From Devosia sp. RR2S18 (lineage in GTDB: Bacteria; Pseudomonadota; Alphaproteobacteria; Rhizobiales; Devosiaceae), in assembly GCF_030177755.1 (NCBI RefSeq), contig NZ_CP126539.1, forward strand, positions 2,752,001 through 2,816,000: 64,000 bases of DNA, read 5' to 3'. Shown in pieces: positions 1 to 8,310 of this stretch. Below the pieces are notes generated by a model. It worked only from the letters and a program-made list of their open reading frames with translations. It searched no databases and had not been told where the DNA came from. Numbering within the stretch: the first letter of the stretch is position 1; the number at the start of each line of letters is the position of its first letter. A program made the position numbers and the translations under genes.

Positions 1-465
1 TGGGGCGGTCCTCGCCTGGGGGGCTAAACGGTTGTCAGTGAGCTTCTCTGCTCATCCTAGACAGGAGTGGACCCCGCCCTGCAGCAGGACAGTGGATCTC
101 AAAGACGTCGGAAGAATCAGCTAGTCGGAAGGCAGACGTCCTCTGCAACACTCAAGTACGCTCGCTCAACGACGGCTGCGGCTTTTTCTGCAGCATCTCT
201 CCGAGTACCGTCACTTAGATGTGCATAGCGTTGGGTGGTTCGGAGTTGGGTATGCCCCAAGAGATCTTGCACTACATAGATGGACACGCCGGTGTTCACC
301 AGGAAGCTTGCAAACGAGTGCCGCAGATCATGCAGTCGGACATCGGGAAGCCCTGCTCGTTTTCTGATGCGGTGCCACGGTCCATACAGCGATGATGGGG
401 GACGTCCGGTCTCGGGCGATGGGAAGATGTAGGGATTGCCTTTGGTGCGCTTGATTGCCTTCAAC

Positions 466-1891
466 GATCGTGTCCTTCGGCGTGGTGTAACTGAGGCAGG
501 GCCTCCACGCATATCCGGCTTGGCCGGGTTGGTCAGCGTGCGGGGACTGCCGGCAGGCTGACGAGGGGATCATCGCTCAAATGGGCAACGGATTCCAGCG
601 ACATGTATCTGGCGCGCTGCACAGCCCACTCATCGTTTTGCTCGAGCAGGATGGCGCCCACGAGCCGGACGATGGCATCCTCGTTGGGGAAGATGCCCAC
701 CACCTCGGTCCGGCGCTTCACCTCGCCATTGACCCGTTTTATCGGGTTGTTCGAGTGAAGCTTGGCCCGATGCTCCTTGGGGAAGCTCATATAGGCGAGG
801 ACGTCGTGCTCGGCCTCATCCATGATGGTGGCGAGCTTGGGCACGCGAGTGCGGATCTGGTCGGCAACGGCGCGCCATTGGATACTTGCGGCCTCAGGGG
901 TCTCCTGGGCGAAGGCTGTAGCGATAAAGGCGCTGGCCACCCGGCGACCGCTCTTGCCAGCATGAGCAAGGACGTTGCGCATGAAGTGAACCCGGCAGCG
1001 TTGCCAGGTTGCACAAAGGACCTTGGTGACAGCCGCCTTGATGCCTTATCATGAGCATCGGAGATGACCAGCTTCACGCCTCGTAGGCCGCGGCGGGTCA
1101 GCTTGCGCAGGAACTCGGTCCAGATCGCCTCGGCTTCCGAGGTGCCGATCTCCATGCCCAGCACCTCGCGTCTACCATCGGCGTTGACGCCGATAGCCAT
1201 GATGGCAGCCACCGAGACAATGCGGCCACCCCGGCGCACCTTGAGGTAGGTGGCGTCGATCCACAGATAGGGCCAATCGCCCTCGATCGGTCGGTCCAGG
1301 AACGCTTTAACCTTACCGTCGATCTCCTCGCATAGCCGGCTCACCTGGCTTTTGGAGATGCCGCTCATGCCCATGGCCTTGACCAGGTCATCTACCGAGC
1401 GGGTGGAAATGCCTTGGATGTAGGCTTCTTGGATCACTGCCGTCAGCGCCTTCTCCGCCATCCGGCGCGGCTCAAGAAAGCCAGGGAAGTAGCTGCCCTT
1501 GCGCAGCTTGGGGATGCGCAGCTCGACTGTGCCGGCTCGTGTCTCCCAGTCCCGTTCGCGGTAGCCATTGCGCTGGACCCGCCGCTCAGTGCTCTTCTCG
1601 CCATAAGCGGCGCCGGTGGCAGCGCTAACCTCCAGCTCCATCAACCGTTCAGCAGCAAAGCCAATCATCTCGCGCAGAATATCGGCGTCGGGGGTCTTCT
1701 CTACCAGCGTGCGCAGGTTCATCATCGAGTCGGTCATCGGTGGTCCTTCAGGTGCAGGGTTGGGGTAAGCAACCAGACCTTACCGGAAATCCGTCGATGA
1801 CCACCCAGCCGCTCGCTCGCTACGGCGCTCGTAATGGCGCGCTCGCGAGCGGCTTGACCAGCTCAGTTACACCACGTCCCGGGACACGACC
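466..1891 (-). mobile_element. IS256-family insertion sequence, 1426 bp, inside the integrase
   Basis: Both ends are visible. The imperfect terminal inverted repeats read GATCGTGTCC at the left and GGTCGTGTCC (reverse complement) at the right, both leading into GTGGTGTAACTGAG. The element is flanked by an 8-bp direct repeat CCTTCAAC at 458-465 and 1892-1899, which fits the 8-9 bp duplications of the IS256 family. Its single transposase gene is frameshifted, so this copy is probably immobile unless helped in trans. Confidence 0.93.
533..1737 (-). pseudogene. IS256-family transposase (frameshifted)
   Basis: Mutator-type DDE transposase read from 1737 down to 533. The first 230 codons follow the family up to the VISDAHD segment, which carries the second catalytic Asp region. 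Around 1043-1052 the frame is lost, and the C-terminal half ([15 protein letters not shown] to the LHSNNPIKRVNGEVKRR segment) continues in another frame. The complete family length of about 400 residues is recovered if both frames are joined. IS256 transposases are normally single-frame proteins, so this is read as an inactivating indel and not as programmed frameshifting. Confidence 0.88.
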
Positions 1892-2823
1892 CCTTCAACA
1901 GCGTAATCGCCTGCCCGCTTAACGTAATCTTCCGAGGCTTGCCGGACTTCGAGCGAGGGACCAGCAGTGTCCTCTTGCGCCAGTCAATCTGCTTCCACTC
2001 AGCGTGAGTGATCTCATTCCGCCTTGCGCCGGTCAGGAGCAACAGTAGGACCGCATCTGCTGCAACCCTGTTCTCATCCTCGGCCACGGACAGCAGCACT
2101 CGCCTCGTCTCCTCTGCCGACAGGAAACGCTCACGGTGAATGTCAGGGGCAAGCTGCAGGGGCGCTGTAGGATTGTCCACGGCAACGCCGGTAATTTTCC
2201 ATTTTCTCGCCAGGTTGAAGATGTAGCGAAGCAGGATAACAATACGGTTGGTCGTGCCGGCAGCATAGCCTTTGACCCGCATGGTGCGCACCAGGTCACC
2301 AACTTGCTCAGCGGAACCTCATCAAGGTAGAGCCGTCCGAGGGCGGGCAGGATGTGGATGCGAAGAATGGTCTCATCAGTTTTCCAGCTTCGCTTGTATT
2401 CCTTGACGAAGGGGAGGTAGCGGGATTGAACCAACTCAGCTAACGTCAGGCTTGCCCGCAGTTCCTGTCATTGGACCTGGGGGTCAGGACCAAGAAAGGC
2501 TTCGGCTTTGACGGCGCGCCCCTTCCGGCGGGCTTGTTCAAGTGTGACGGCGTCTGCCGTGCCGATCTTGTACTGGCGCTGTGAACCGCGTGCATCGGTG
2601 TAACGCTGGAAAAAGGTCTTGCGACCGGTGTTTCGCACCTCCAAGACAAGCCCGGTCAGGCAGGTATCAAAATACTCAGCCTTGGTGCGCCCCTCGGGAC
2701 ACCTTGCGGAGCGAACGAGGGTGGCAGTGAGATTGACCTTTGGCATAGGTGAGAGCGCTTCGTTAAGATCGTCTTTTAGGACGTATACATCCTGATTATG
2801 AATGTTCAAGCGCGTATTGATAC

Positions 2824-3117
2824 GTGGGCAGCTTCGCCGTGAGCGCGAGCATCAACTCTCACAAGGCGTCACTGGGGGCACGTATTCGGGCAGCTCGTGG
2901 CGTTCTGGGCTGGAGCCAGGCCGACCTTGCTCAGCGCATAGGAAGCACCCAACGATCGGTTAATCGCATTGAACAAGGAGCTGTAGATGCTCGTAGCTCA
3001 ACAGTCTCCGCTATTGATCAAGCGTTCCGAGATGCAGGGATTATTTTCGAGGACCTAGGTGAAGGCGGCTTCAAGCTCACCGCCCCATCCTCATTGTTTC
3101 TGCCGAAGGCTCCGTAA
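2824..3117 (+). CDS. Small XRE-family helix-turn-helix regulator
   Basis: 97 codons from a GTG; an in-frame GTG at 2839 is an alternative start. Residues 16-70 form a typical Cro/cI HTH: RIRAARGVLGWSQADLAQ, then the recognition part IGSTQRSVNRIEQG, followed by an AIDQAFRDAGIIF tail. That tail is common in small phage or island repressors that end just after the HTH. It is divergent from the dead integrase, with about 77 bp between starts, so it probably belonged to the same island as its regulator. No strong ribosome-binding site is seen. The target is unknown. Confidence 0.75.
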   Translation: MGSFAVSASINSHKASLGARIRAARGVLGWSQADLAQRIGSTQRSVNRIEQGAVDARSSTVSAIDQAFRDAGIIFEDLGEGGFKLTAPSSLFLPKAP

Positions 3118-3345
3118 GATGAACCACTGAGGACGACGGTCAAGCTAAGGCTAAAAAGGGTGCTGCCGACAGCATGCCGACAGGGCGGACACGGAAAGCG
3201 CAACTAAGCCTTTCCTCGCCACTCCTGTATTCCCGTTTAAAATGAATGTTCTACGCCGCTCTATGGCAGCTGAAAGCCGCCCACGGCATGCCGACAAGAT
3301 TAGGGGGAAATCGGCCACATAGCGTCAGGTCAAACTATGCTTGCC
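3118..3345. other. Intergenic region without recognisable gene
   Basis: 228 bp between the small XRE regulator and the DUF6447 gene, whose 3' end points here. No convincing coding frame, repeat or terminator with a T-run was seen. It may mark the border between island debris and the surface-protein operon. Confidence 0.4.
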
Positions 3346-3564
3346 CTATTGCTGCACACCTTCATCACCGGGCAGAGCCGCCTGCAAAGCCCGCGCATAA
3401 GCAGCCCGGGCAGTCTGGAGAATGGCAAGGGTCTGCTGCGCTTCGGCGATCTTCTGATCCACCACCTGCAGATTGGTGATCTGGCTCCGCGCCTCTTCAG
3501 ACAGGCTGCTCAGATTGTACTGCTTACCGTCAATGGTGATGTTTCCACCAGTTGCATCGGACAT
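3346..3564 (-). CDS. DUF6447 family protein, 72 aa
   Basis: Short acidic protein starting MSDATGGNITIDGKQYNL, then an Ala/Gln-rich helix (ITNLQVVDQKIAEAQQTLAILQTARAAY split over residues 30-56) that should form an amphipathic or coiled-coil helix. This N-terminal signature and length match DUF6447, a family of unknown function often found beside SapC and secreted repeat proteins. It is the last gene of the minus-strand operon, 16 bp after the 181-aa gene. No signal peptide is seen. A role as chaperone or accessory factor for the secreted DUF4214 protein is only inference from the neighbourhood. Confidence 0.8.
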   Translation of the reverse strand: MSDATGGNITIDGKQYNLSSLSEEARSQITNLQVVDQKIAEAQQTLAILQTARAAYARALQAALPGDEGVQQ

Positions 3565-3580
3565 AAGGTTTCCTTTTCTT

Positions 3581-4126
3581 CTAGTTCAGGGTGAGTTGGC
3601 CGTGGTCATCCCCGAGCCAGTCAGCTTCGATCTGCAGATTCCAGCCCGCCGCCTCTGCCTGCCGCTTCAGCAGTTCAACAAGCCGGTGCAGGTCGAGGCG
3701 GTTCAGGACCACTGCGACGGGGGCCCCTCCTCCACCTTGCACGACCATGTGGAAGTCCTTCGGAGTCACCTTGATGTTCACAGTGGTGACGAGACGGGGC
3801 GTTACTTGGATCGTTTCACCTGCGGACGCGTCAGTTTCGGGCTTGGAGACGCCTGTGTTCCCCTGCCCCACCCCAGCAATAGCACCTTGGTGCTCCATTA
3901 GGACAATGTCGCTGCGCATTGCGTCGGGCGCTTTGCTGGCGGCAGTGTTGGAGCGCTCAATGATGCTCGCGATCCCGTTGATCAACCGAGCTGTAAGTCG
4001 GCGGGTAAGAAGCAGGGCCTGCTGCCCTCCTCCAGCATCTAACGCTAGCACAATGAGCCGATCTTCCGGCTCGTGAAAGAGGATTTTTAGTTGGGTTGCG
4101 GTGAAGGCACTTGAGGATTGAGGCAT
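3581..4126 (-). CDS. Uncharacterised 181-aa protein of the SapC operon
   Basis: No family recognised. The N-terminal 60 residues (QLKILFHEPEDRLIVLAL, then LLLTRRLTARLINGI) and C-terminal 50 residues (VVLNRLDLHRLVELLKRQAEAAGW) look like a compact alpha/beta fold, joined by a low-complexity middle (residues 80-105). The protein ends DDHGQLTLN. There is no signal peptide or membrane helix, so it is likely cytoplasmic. It lies 53 bp after sapC and 16 bp before the DUF6447 gene, on the same strand, so co-transcription is likely and it may help expression or export of the surface protein. Confidence 0.75.
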   Translation of the reverse strand: MPQSSSAFTATQLKILFHEPEDRLIVLALDAGGGQQALLLTRRLTARLINGIASIIERSNTAASKAPDAMRSDIVLMEHQGAIAGVGQGNTGVSKPETDASAGETIQVTPRLVTTVNIKVTPKDFHMVVQGGGGAPVAVVLNRLDLHRLVELLKRQAEAAGWNLQIEADWLGDDHGQLTLN

Positions 4127-4179
4127 GGTAGGTTTTGTCCTGCAGCTGGCAGCATTACTCAGCAGTCGCTAAGCTCACC

Positions 4180-4986
4180 TCAATCCTTGAGGATCGCATC
4201 CCAGTCGATCTTCTCCTCAAGATCATCATCTTGAGGCTTAAAGAAGGATGCTTGATCCTGTTGCCGCTTTTTGTTCTGTTGCCGATGGTTTTTATGAGCC
4301 TGCGCCAATCTAGTCAGCATAGACATGTTTTGCATCGACAGGAGCTGCGCGTACGCTAACGCCAAAGCGCCACCTCGGCGCAGCACCAGAAAACTCTCAT
4401 CGCTCAGCTTGTTTAAACTAGTCTCGCTGACGCGGAGCAGACCCGTCACGTCACGCTGCGCTCCGCCTTCTTGAAGCTTGATCGGCCAGTCCTCCAACAC
4501 GCCATGCTCGTGCAGCAACCCCGCCATCTGCTTGGCTGCTTGCTGACCGTTGCGGCTGGCAACTAGGAAGTTCAGCATCTCTTTCGTCGCCTCGGAGGGT
4601 TGACCATCCTCGTTAAAAAACGGCTCGCCTTCACCGTCATCACTTACCAAGGCGCTGTCCTCATCCAGGCACAGGGTCAACCGATCTTCCGATGCAGCGC
4701 CCAAGAGGAATGGCTGGCTGCGTAAAGCGGCAGGCACGTAGCTGCCCACCCACTGCCCCTGCGGAGCAACGAAGAGGTTTTGCTCAGGCTTGAAGGCTAA
4801 AACTGCCACCGGAGCTATGTCACCGTTCGCAGCTGTGAACGCGATCGGTAAGGCACCGGCTGCGTGGCCAAGCTCGTTTGCCGCTAGAAGCACCACGTGC
4901 GCACGTTCTGCGAACAAGTAGTTTTGATTACGCTTCCAAGTCTTTCGAGCGTGGCGCTCACGCGTAACAGGCGTTATGTTCGTCAT
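4180..4986 (-). CDS. sapC: SapC family protein
   Basis: 268 codons with the SapC family layout: N-terminal HVVLLAANELGHAAGALPIAFT, a central ALRSQPFLLG segment, and an acidic region with CLDEDSALVSDD and PFFNEDGQP, followed by helices ending in a highly charged tail (KNHRQQNKKRQQDQ, then DDDLEEKIDWDAILKD). SapC proteins were first described near surface-array protein genes. Their biochemical role is unresolved, but they often sit beside type I-secreted or S-layer-like proteins, as here. The gene is part of the minus-strand operon below the DUF4214 gene. No signal peptide is seen, so it is probably cytoplasmic. Confidence 0.88.
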   Translation of the reverse strand: MTNITPVTRERHARKTWKRNQNYLFAERAHVVLLAANELGHAAGALPIAFTAANGDIAPVAVLAFKPEQNLFVAPQGQWVGSYVPAALRSQPFLLGAASEDRLTLCLDEDSALVSDDGEGEPFFNEDGQPSEATKEMLNFLVASRNGQQAAKQMAGLLHEHGVLEDWPIKLQEGGAQRDVTGLLRVSETSLNKLSDESFLVLRRGGALALAYAQLLSMQNMSMLTRLAQAHKNHRQQNKKRQQDQASFFKPQDDDLEEKIDWDAILKD

Positions 4987-5079
4987 TCGACCCTCCCATT
5001 CTGGTGCTCAATGCTTCACTCCAGCAGCGCGCGCTATAGAGCGCTTTAAGTGCAGCCCGCGCAGAGCCCCTCCCGCATT

Positions 5080-5286
5080 TTAGGTGTTATCCGGGAAACG
5101 CTCGGTAATAGCAGCAGCCAGCTGCTTGAGACCGGACGCCGCGAACACAAAGTAGTGGTCCCGCTCTGCTGTAACGAGTTTAAGAAGCACCTCCCGACGG
5201 CCCTCCTGCTGAACCACTCGGAACCTCGTAACATGCTGAGCTTGTATCTTCACTTGGTCGTCACTCGTCGCTTCCTCAAAAGACAA
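5080..5286 (-). CDS. Small uncharacterised protein (68 aa)
   Basis: An open frame between the DUF4214 gene and sapC. The product is hydrophilic, with a plausible folded pattern (KIQAQHVTRFRVVQQEG, VLLKLVTAERDHYFVF, LKQLAAAITERFPDN). The only start is TTG at 5286; upstream in the same frame is a stop. That TTG lies in the T-rich tail of the terminator hairpin of the preceding gene, so translation would depend on readthrough transcripts. No family is recognised, and the reading frame could also be fortuitous. Confidence 0.5.
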   Translation of the reverse strand: MSFEEATSDDQVKIQAQHVTRFRVVQQEGRREVLLKLVTAERDHYFVFAASGLKQLAAAITERFPDNT

Positions 5287-5311
5287 AGCGGCGATGATTT
5301 CTCACCGCCGC
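5277..5311 (-). terminator. Rho-independent terminator after the DUF4214 gene
   Basis: Read on the minus strand, GCGGCGGTGA pairs with TCATCGCCGC (10 bp, one G-U pair) around a GAAA tetraloop, and TTTGTCTTTT follows. It begins 22 nt after the DUF4214 stop codon. This strong terminator should limit transcription into the downstream sapC genes to readthrough, giving much surface protein and little of the accessory proteins. Confidence 0.85.
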
Positions 5312-5333
5312 CTCTATGATTAAGCAGACGCTA

Positions 5334-7562
5334 TTAGACGAACACGAAGTCGCTTGTAGACAGGTCAGTCACACCGGTCAGCGAGATCTGGTAGTCGTTG
5401 TTATTCAGCGTGCCATCGTTGTTGATGTCGATCCAGAGCATGTTGCTGCTGGTATCGAGAACAACGTCAACGAAGGTATCAGCAGCCACCGTGGAGCCCT
5501 GAGCAGCACCAAAGCCGTTTGCCTCGCCAACATAGCGGAGCGTAGTACCGGCCGGAAGCGTGAGACCAGACAGGTCAAGCTTGTCAGTGCCAGCGACAAA
5601 GTCGGTGATGGTCACCGAGAAGCCCTGAGCAGCGTCCTCAATCACGAACACGTCTGCACCACCGTTACCAGTAGCCGTATCCGCCGCGCCCAGCGTGATG
5701 ATATCGGCACGCGAGCCGCCGATGAATACATCAGCTTCAGCCGTGCCGGCGGAGATCGTCAGGACACCAGTCAAACCAGAGGCATCAATGGTGACACCCT
5801 GATCATTGCCATCCAGATCGGTCCAAACAGCCGCACCGTTTACAGTAACTGCGCCTGCTCCCGAAGCAACCAACTGAGCATAAGCGCTGGTGTTATCCAG
5901 AACAACCTCGCCAGCACCATTGCTGTCGCCGTCGAGATTGAAAGCCTCCAGATTAACAACACCGCTGCCGGTGAATTGACCAAAGGCGTCAGCGGCGTGC
6001 TCGATTGTAAGGTTGACTGTGCCGCCATCAGCGTCGAAGCCAACCGTGTCGCTGTCCTGAAGGTTGACGAACGAGTTGTTATTCAACGAGATCAGAGTGT
6101 CGATGTTGACACGATTAGCATCGATGTCGGAACCAAGCGCATCTGCGAAAGCAATCTGCTCAACGCCAGCAAGCGCATTGATACGAGCATAGTTTGCATT
6201 GGTCAGAGTAGTTGCACCGGTCGAGAGTACAACCGTGTCACGGCCCGCACCGAGATTGATGCTATCTGCGGAAGTGAGATTGCCGAGGGAGAGACCCACG
6301 ACGTCGGCTCCAGCGCTGCCTTTGAGGGTCAGATCAGCAGTATTGCCGCTGAGATCAATGACAAGACCACCGGTGTTACCCGAAGCGTCAACGCTCGTCA
6401 GATCAGTAAGCTCAGCATCCGCAGAGAGGTCAAGCCTGCCTGCACCAGTGATCACCAGCGAAGTAGCATTGTCGTTGTCTTCATATTCGACGAAGCTGTT
6501 ACCCGCAACGTCGATATTGATTGTACGGACCTCGTCAGCACCATTAGAAATGACTTCGACGTAAGCGCGAGCTGCAGCGGTTCCGAAGCTGTTCAAGTTG
6601 ATCTGAACGGAACCGTCGGCGCCGAATACACCTTCATCGTAATCAACGACTACGCCGCCAGTGCCGTTGCTCGCGTTGATAGCTACGTTCGACCCAACGT
6701 TGTCAAATGTCGTAGAGTTCGAACCGGAGTTTACCTGAGCGACAGATGTAAGCCCGGAAACGCCAGCGAGATTAACAGTCACGCCGGCAACATCGCGAAC
6801 CTGCAGGCGCTCAACGTTGGTGAGTGCAGGAGCTGCGGTTACGTCCGCGTTCAGTGTCAGGGAGAGAGTATCAACACCTGTACCGCCGTTGATGCTGTCA
6901 GCAGCATCAAGCGTCGCATTGTTGCCAATGAACGTGTCATTACCGGCAGTACCGACAAGAGCGTCAATACCAGTAGTGAGCGTGAAAGTGCTACCAGGAT
7001 TGGCAGCACCTGCGAAGTATGCATCTGCATCAGCCTTGGCAGCATCAACCGAAGCCTGCGTCTCGTCCACACCATCCACAACGGCATCGGCCTGCACAGC
7101 AGCCTCAGCGTCGTATTCAAAGCCAGGAGTCGAAGCAGCGTTCTGCGTCCAATAGAGACCAACTTCGGTCTTGTTGTCGAGAACAGCACGGTCAGCAACG
7201 CCCTGGGCGGTTTCGCTGGTGATCGCGTTCTGCTGGATCTGGGTGATCACTTCGCCCGGAGTCTTACGACCCGAGGAGATCTCCGCCATGTAGTAAGCAA
7301 GGCCATCCGCATCAACGTCGCGGTTGAACATGTTCTGGTAGATCGAACGGATGAAGTTTTCCGACGAAGCCAGCTGCGGGAAGGCCAGGAAGGGATAGGT
7401 GGAGATCGCTTCGGGCGAGGCAGCGAACGAGTCAGCGATGTCCTTCAGCGACACGCCAGCGTTCACACGGCCGATCCAGTAGGACAGACCTTCTGGATCT
7501 GGAGCACGGTCATAGTAGCCGATGTAGAGCTGAGTAATCAGCTGTGCGGTGGTATATTCCAT
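5334..7562 (-). CDS. DUF4214 domain surface or S-layer-like protein, type I secretion substrate
   Basis: 742 aa from the ATG at 7562, chosen because an AAGAGGA ribosome-binding site precedes it. Residues 1-130 hold two DUF4214-type units (LYIGYYDRAPDPEGLSYW and MFNRDVDADGLAYY). The rest is a long Asn/Asp/Ala/Gly-rich beta-repeat region with a few RTX-like stretches (LVGTAGNDTFIGNN, GGSRADIITLGAADTATGNG). The C-terminus carries a dockerin-like or calcium-binding IDINNDGTLNNNDY and ends DFVFV. There is no N-terminal signal peptide, which with the C-terminal signature fits export by the type I system at 13.2-16.3 kb. It may form a surface layer or act as an adhesin. A terminator follows directly. 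Confidence 0.88.
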   Translation of the reverse strand: MEYTTAQLITQLYIGYYDRAPDPEGLSYWIGRVNAGVSLKDIADSFAASPEAISTYPFLAFPQLASSENFIRSIYQNMFNRDVDADGLAYYMAEISSGRKTPGEVITQIQQNAITSETAQGVADRAVLDNKTEVGLYWTQNAASTPGFEYDAEAAVQADAVVDGVDETQASVDAAKADADAYFAGAANPGSTFTLTTGIDALVGTAGNDTFIGNNATLDAADSINGGTGVDTLSLTLNADVTAAPALTNVERLQVRDVAGVTVNLAGVSGLTSVAQVNSGSNSTTFDNVGSNVAINASNGTGGVVVDYDEGVFGADGSVQINLNSFGTAAARAYVEVISNGADEVRTINIDVAGNSFVEYEDNDNATSLVITGAGRLDLSADAELTDLTSVDASGNTGGLVIDLSGNTADLTLKGSAGADVVGLSLGNLTSADSINLGAGRDTVVLSTGATTLTNANYARINALAGVEQIAFADALGSDIDANRVNIDTLISLNNNSFVNLQDSDTVGFDADGGTVNLTIEHAADAFGQFTGSGVVNLEAFNLDGDSNGAGEVVLDNTSAYAQLVASGAGAVTVNGAAVWTDLDGNDQGVTIDASGLTGVLTISAGTAEADVFIGGSRADIITLGAADTATGNGGADVFVIEDAAQGFSVTITDFVAGTDKLDLSGLTLPAGTTLRYVGEANGFGAAQGSTVAADTFVDVVLDTSSNMLWIDINNDGTLNNNDYQISLTGVTDLSTSDFVFV

Positions 7563-7986
7563 TGGTGGATATCCTCTTCCAATGACAATCGTACGTATGC
7601 CAGACCTCTGGCACACAGGTTCCCTCGAGCCGCTGCAGAAGAACCCCGAGGAGCGCTTTGCCGCCGACAGCTGCGAAGTCTATTTTGGAAATTGGGGTTC
7701 CCCCCGCATCCTCCAAAACGGCGCCGAGGAGTTTCGCGATTCGCCGCAATTACTCATCAAGCCCGGCATTGGTGTAGCGAAACTCCGATGCGTCAGCAAT
7801 AGGGTGTAGAGTAAATTTCATACCAATGTTTGTTGACCCCCAAAGGCGGCTCTGCGATAGAATGGCCCAAGTTCTCTAGATAGAGCGCTGGCAGCGGGCT
7901 TCGGCCAGCTGACCTCGGGGGCTTAAGACCTATAACAAACCGGGGCGGGTGTTGCTGCCAGACCACACTCAGGGGTATCGAGCGTC
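7563..7986. other. Divergent regulatory region of the surface-protein locus
   Basis: 424 bp between the divergent DUF4214 and XRE genes. It must hold the promoters of both transcription units, but no confident -35/-10 pair or operator was found by eye. Open frames here are weak and lack family features. Confidence 0.4.
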
Positions 7987-8301
7987 ATGTTGGCCAAAAC
8001 ACAAGCACAGGGGAGCGAGACGACCGAACTGCGGCAAGCCGCCGGTCTCTGGCTCAAGGAATGTCGCGAGGCGGCGGGGATCTCCCAGCGCGAACTCGCC
8101 AAAACTCTCCATCTCGACTATTATACGTTTATCTCGCAGCTGGAAAACGGCCGGGGCCGTATTCCGCCCAACCGTTATCGCGACTGGGCCGCGGCGCTGC
8201 AGATCGACGAGAAGAGCTTCGCCAAGCGGCTGCTGATGTATTATGATCCGGTGACCTACGAGATTCTGTTCTCCGACACCGTGACCGACGCGGCTGTTTA
8301 A
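7987..8301 (+). CDS. XRE-family regulator of the surface-protein locus
   Basis: 104 aa. Residues 15-75 form an HTH (GLWLKECREAAGISQREL, then LHLDYYTFISQLENGRGRI). The unusual C-terminal part (PNRYRDWAAALQIDEKSFAKR, then LMYYDPVTYEILF) is not part of the classic XRE fold. It lies 9 bp before the 559-aa gene and is divergent from the DUF4214 gene, so it probably controls one or both. This is inference from position. Confidence 0.82.
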   Translation: MLAKTQAQGSETTELRQAAGLWLKECREAAGISQRELAKTLHLDYYTFISQLENGRGRIPPNRYRDWAAALQIDEKSFAKRLLMYYDPVTYEILFSDTVTDAAV

Positions 8302-8310
8302 AGGGACCCG

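Larger units (their letters stand above)
117..2746 (-). pseudogene. Tyrosine recombinase (P4-type integrase), interrupted and frameshifted
   Basis: Remnant of a phage or island integrase read from 2746 down to 117. The N-terminal part (2746-2471) is an Arm/DUF4102-type DNA-binding domain. The core-binding and catalytic domains follow, with the Arg of the GARRNEI motif, HDLRH and LGHTQ...Y all still visible. Three lesions kill it: an in-frame TGA near 2468, a frameshift near 2300 (the frame of VPLSKL does not continue into TMRVKGYAAGT), and an IS256-family insertion at 466-1891. Removing the IS and one 8-bp duplication rejoins the catalytic domain perfectly at ITLLK-AIKRT. It was probably the integrase of an island that has since been lost. 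No tRNA or attachment site was recognised beside it. The ATG at 2746 (MPKVNLTATL) is the most family-like start. Confidence 0.88.

Noticed and set aside
1..116. tRNA or attachment site at the integrase 3' end
   Set aside because: The sequence has imperfect pairing between GGGGCGG and CCCCGCCC but does not fold as a tRNA, and no matching att repeat was found.
1040..1055. Programmed frameshift in the first IS256 transposase
   Set aside because: IS256 transposases are single-frame; no slippery heptamer is evident, so a damaging indel is more likely.
5316..7802. Very long plus-strand open frame (828 codons) opposite the DUF4214 gene
   Set aside because: It is a mirror of the repeat-rich coding sequence on the other strand; it has no ribosome-binding site or family features, and the minus-strand product has clear domains.
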